Made by a program: the position numbers and the translations under genes | Source: CAZYXO01 sp964651315 | GTDB lineage: Bacteria; Bacillota_I; Bacilli_A; RF39; UBA660 | Reading direction: 5' to 3' | Assembly (NCBI GenBank): GCA_964651315.1 | Contig: CAZYXO010000050.1 | Coordinates: 1 to 7,828 of the forward strand | Length of the DNA: 7,828 nucleotides | The notes under the pieces: generated by a model | Database searches by the model: none | Told to the model about the DNA's origin: nothing | Seen by the model: only the letters and a program-made list of their open reading frames with translations | In this document: positions 5,376 to 7,828 of the stretch, piece by piece | How positions within the stretch are numbered: the stretch's first letter is position 1 | Layout of the letters: each line of letters starts with the position of its first letter

Positions 5376-6905
5376 ATGAAAAAATATTATGTTACAACTC
5401 CCATTTATTATCCAAGTGCTAAATTTCACATTGGACATTGCTACACAACTATTATAGCGGATGCAATAGCAAGATATAAGAGACTTGATGGTTATAATGT
5501 GTTTTTTCAAACTGGTACTGATGAACACGGATTAAAAATTGAAAATCGAGCAAAGGAAAATAATGTTAATCCAAAGGAATATGTTGATAACATTGTTGAT
5601 GATGCTAAAGATTTATGGAAATCTTTGAATATTTCATATGATTATTTTATTAGAACCACTGATGATAATCATGTTAAAAGTGTTCAAAAAATTTTTAAAA
5701 AATTATATGAACAAGGGGATATATATAAAGGGGAATATAAAGGACTTTATTGTATTCCTTGTGAAACATTTTGGACTTCAACCCAAGCAGAAGATGGACT
5801 TTGTCCGGAATGTCATAGAGAAGTTAAAGAAGTAAGTGAAGAAGCATATTTTCTAAAAATTTCTAAATATCAAAAAAAATTAGAAGAATTATATGAAAAT
5901 AATGAGGATTTTTTATTACCAGTATCACGCAGAAATGAGATGTTAAATAATTTTATTAAACCTGGTTTAGAGGATTTATGCGTTTCAAGAACATCGTTTT
6001 CTTGGGGAATTCCGGTAGATTTTGATAATAAACACGTTATATATGTTTGGATAGATGCATTATCTAATTACATAACTAGTTTAGGATATCCAGATAATTT
6101 AGATAAAATAAAAGAATTTTGGCCTTGCGATTTACATTTAGTTGGAAAAGAAATAGTAAGATTTCATGCAATTATATGGCCAATACTTCTTTGGATGCTG
6201 GATTTACCTTTACCGAAAAAGATTTTTGCACATGGTTGGTTAGTAATTAATGGGGACAAAATATCAAAATCTGTTGGAAATTATGAAGATCCAAGAGTTT
6301 ATGTTGATAAATTTGGCGTTGATCGTGTTCGTTATTATGTTTTAAGAGAAGTTCCATTTGGAAGTGATGGTAACTTTTCTATCGATTTACTGATAAGTCG
6401 TACTAATACTGATTTAGCAAATATTTTAGGAAACTTAGTTAATCGTACAATTGCTATGAGCAATAAATATTTTGATGGTATAGTAAAAAACACTAATATT
6501 TTAGAAGATATTGATAAAGATTTAATTGATACAGCTAACATTTTAAAAACCGAAGTAGATAAAAAGATGAATGAATTGAAATTGAATGAAGCAATTGATA
6601 CTATTTTTGAATTCTTAAAAAAGTGTAATAAATACATTGATGATACAACACCATGGAATTTATTTAAAGAAAATAATACTGAAAGATTAAATACAGTATT
6701 ATATAATTTATTAGAATCTATTAGAATAAGTGCTATTTTATTACAAGCATTTATTCCAGAAAGTGCAGAAAAAATATTAAATTTCTTAAATACAAATGAA
6801 ATCGGTTTTGCTACATTGAAATTTGGTTTATTAGAAAATGATATAAAATTAAATACTCCAGAAATTTTATTTGCTAGAATCGAGCCAGAAGATAATGTTA
6901 ATTGA
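5376..6905 (+). CDS. metG: Methionyl-tRNA synthetase
   Basis: This cytoplasmic class I synthetase charges tRNA-Met with methionine, using ATP. The 509-residue protein starts MKKYYVTTPIYYPSAKFHIGH, with the HIGH signature at 18-21. The KMSKS loop is present as KISKS (295-299). The zinc-binding knuckle has four Cys, at 126, 129, 143 and 146 (CIPC...CPEC). WGIPV, YVWIDALSNY and HLVGKEIVRFHAIIWP are typical of the methionine site. The C-terminal helical anticodon-binding domain ends at about residue 500, so the extra tRNA-binding (EMAP-like) domain of the longer B. subtilis enzyme is absent. Ribosome site GAAGG (5365-5369) is 6 nt before the ATG. It is controlled by the T-box upstream and overlaps tatD by 11 nt. 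The frame is intact. Confidence 0.98.
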   Translation: MKKYYVTTPIYYPSAKFHIGHCYTTIIADAIARYKRLDGYNVFFQTGTDEHGLKIENRAKENNVNPKEYVDNIVDDAKDLWKSLNISYDYFIRTTDDNHVKSVQKIFKKLYEQGDIYKGEYKGLYCIPCETFWTSTQAEDGLCPECHREVKEVSEEAYFLKISKYQKKLEELYENNEDFLLPVSRRNEMLNNFIKPGLEDLCVSRTSFSWGIPVDFDNKHVIYVWIDALSNYITSLGYPDNLDKIKEFWPCDLHLVGKEIVRFHAIIWPILLWMLDLPLPKKIFAHGWLVINGDKISKSVGNYEDPRVYVDKFGVDRVRYYVLREVPFGSDGNFSIDLLISRTNTDLANILGNLVNRTIAMSNKYFDGIVKNTNILEDIDKDLIDTANILKTEVDKKMNELKLNEAIDTIFEFLKKCNKYIDDTTPWNLFKENNTERLNTVLYNLLESIRISAILLQAFIPESAEKILNFLNTNEIGFATLKFGLLENDIKLNTPEILFARIEPEDNVN

Positions 6906-7638
6906 TACTCATGCTCATGTTTATAGTGAATATTATGAGAATATAGTTAATATTATTTCTGAAGCAAAATCTAATAATGTTTATAAGATTTTTAACTGTG
7001 CTGTCGATTATAATACTTGTAAAGAAGTTATAGAATTACATAGATTGTATCCAAATTTATATCCAATATTAGGAATTCATCCAGAGAATTCTTTAAATTA
7101 TAGTAAAAAAGATATCGAATTTATTGAAAATAACATAGATAAATGTATTGCTATAGGTGAAATAGGACTTGATTACCATTATGAAAATTATGATAAAGAA
7201 AAACAAATTGAATTATTTAAAATGATGTTGGATATTGCTTCAAAACATAATAAACCTGTTATTATTCATTCAAGAGACGCAGTAGAAGATACAATTAATA
7301 TTTTAAAACAATATAATTTGACTGGAATTATTCATTCTTTTAGTGGTTCTTTAGAAACTGCTAATATATATATTAAAATGGGTTATGTTTTAGGAATAAA
7401 TGGTGTAATCACTTTTAAAAATTGTAATTTAAAAAATACACTTAAAAGTATAGATATAAATAACATAGTTTTAGAAACAGATAGTCCATATCTTGCCCCA
7501 GTACCTTTTAGAGGAGTTACTAATAGCCCTAAAAATGTATCTATTGTTGCATATTTTATTTGTAATATATATAATATTAATATCGAAGATTTAAGTAAGA
7601 TAACGGCAGTTACTATAAATAGGATTTTTGACATATAG
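6895..7638 (+). CDS. tatD: TatD-family metal-dependent DNase
   Basis: This is a 247-residue TIM-barrel hydrolase of the TatD family (YabD in Bacillus), metal-dependent nucleases implicated in DNA repair or turnover and in removal of damaged ends. The metal ligands are all there: DTHAH (His6, His8), GEIGLDYHY (Glu89), IIHSRDA (His125), IIHSFSG (His147) and LETDSPYLAPVPFRG (Asp196). A longer reading from a TTG at 6871 is possible, but MLIDTHAHVYSEYY is the normal family N-terminus, so I start at the ATG at 6895. That ATG overlaps the last 11 nt of metG, which suggests translational coupling. Metal-ligand motifs and length are normal. Confidence 0.95.
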   Translation: MLIDTHAHVYSEYYENIVNIISEAKSNNVYKIFNCAVDYNTCKEVIELHRLYPNLYPILGIHPENSLNYSKKDIEFIENNIDKCIAIGEIGLDYHYENYDKEKQIELFKMMLDIASKHNKPVIIHSRDAVEDTINILKQYNLTGIIHSFSGSLETANIYIKMGYVLGINGVITFKNCNLKNTLKSIDINNIVLETDSPYLAPVPFRGVTNSPKNVSIVAYFICNIYNINIEDLSKITAVTINRIFDI

Positions 7639-7656
7639 TCAGTATTGTGGTAAAAT
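7628..7656 (+). promoter_or_regulatory. Near-consensus promoter inside the tatD 3' end
   Basis: TTGACA (7628-7633), a 17-nt spacer and TAAAAT (7651-7656), with TG at 7648-7649, form an almost ideal vegetative promoter with extended -10. The -35 lies inside the last codons of tatD. It gives the following gene its own supply of transcripts, independent of the T-box. Confidence 0.85.
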
Positions 7657-7687
7657 GTATATGTGCTAAAACAAGAGAGGTGAAGAG

Positions 7688-7828
7688 ATGAAAAATAGCT
7701 TTAAATCCTTATTTAATATAGTTTGTAGACTATTTTTAATCGTTGGATTAACAGTTATCGTAAGTTCCAGTTCTAGTGCAAAAAATACAAATGTTGAAAA
7801 TATTAATGTAAATAAAACTGTAAATTTA
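7688..7828 (+). CDS. Secreted protein, 5' part only (possible YabE/RpfB-like)
   Basis: The gene starts at an ATG with a strong ribosome site (AGAGAGGTG, 7674-7682) and runs off the window after 47 codons. The N-terminus is a signal peptide: Lys residues at 2 and 6, a hydrophobic core LFLIVGLTVIV (16-26), then SSSSSA as a likely cleavage region, then an Asn-rich start of the mature protein (KNTNVENINVNKTV). In Bacillus and many relatives the gene after metS-tatD is yabE, a cell-wall protein with G5 and 3D domains, so that identity is plausible. None of those domains is inside the window, so it rests on gene order alone. Export is well supported; the function is not. Confidence 0.75.
   Translation, partial: MKNSFKSLFNIVCRLFLIVGLTVIVSSSSSAKNTNVENINVNKTVNL

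Overview
The window is very AT-rich and uses TGA as an ordinary stop: it ends the spoVT-like gene and metG, while Trp in metG is TGG. Gene order, Shine-Dalgarno sites and a T-box leader point to a low-GC Gram-positive (Bacillota), probably a gut-type Bacilli/Erysipelotrichia-like or Clostridia-like lineage rather than a code-4 mycoplasma. The order SpoVT/AbrB-type regulator, metG, tatD, then a secreted protein matches the abrB-metS-yabD-yabE segment of Bacillus and its relatives.

Left part, minus strand (61-3200): a small membrane-anchored XRE regulator sits downstream of a three-gene cluster. The cluster runs ABC ATPase, then a large ABC permease (11-nt overlap), then a short HEAT-like protein of the kind often labelled 'SufBD protein' (22 nt further on). 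All three are broken. The ATPase has lost one base in an A-run before its H-switch, the permease has gained one base after about 30 codons, and the third gene has three frame changes plus two nonsense codons. The whole operon looks as if it is decaying.

Middle (3323-4600): a divergent histidine-phosphatase (phosphoglycerate-mutase-like) gene keeps all its catalytic residues, but its last ~24 residues are out of frame after a one-base loss in a T-run. The next ~645 bases hold no intact gene. They contain a degraded minus-strand Cys-rich mini-protein (about 4084-4210) and a compact row of four hairpins (4263-4390). The last hairpin reads as a minus-strand intrinsic terminator.

Right part, plus strand (4600-7828): a SpoVT-like AbrB/GAF regulator is followed by a strong extended -10 promoter and a complete methionine T-box (5153-5354). 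This controls metG (methionyl-tRNA synthetase, short form) and tatD, which overlap by 11 nt. A second near-consensus promoter inside the 3' end of tatD drives the next gene, a signal-peptide protein cut by the window edge. This side is intact, in contrast to the eroded left half.
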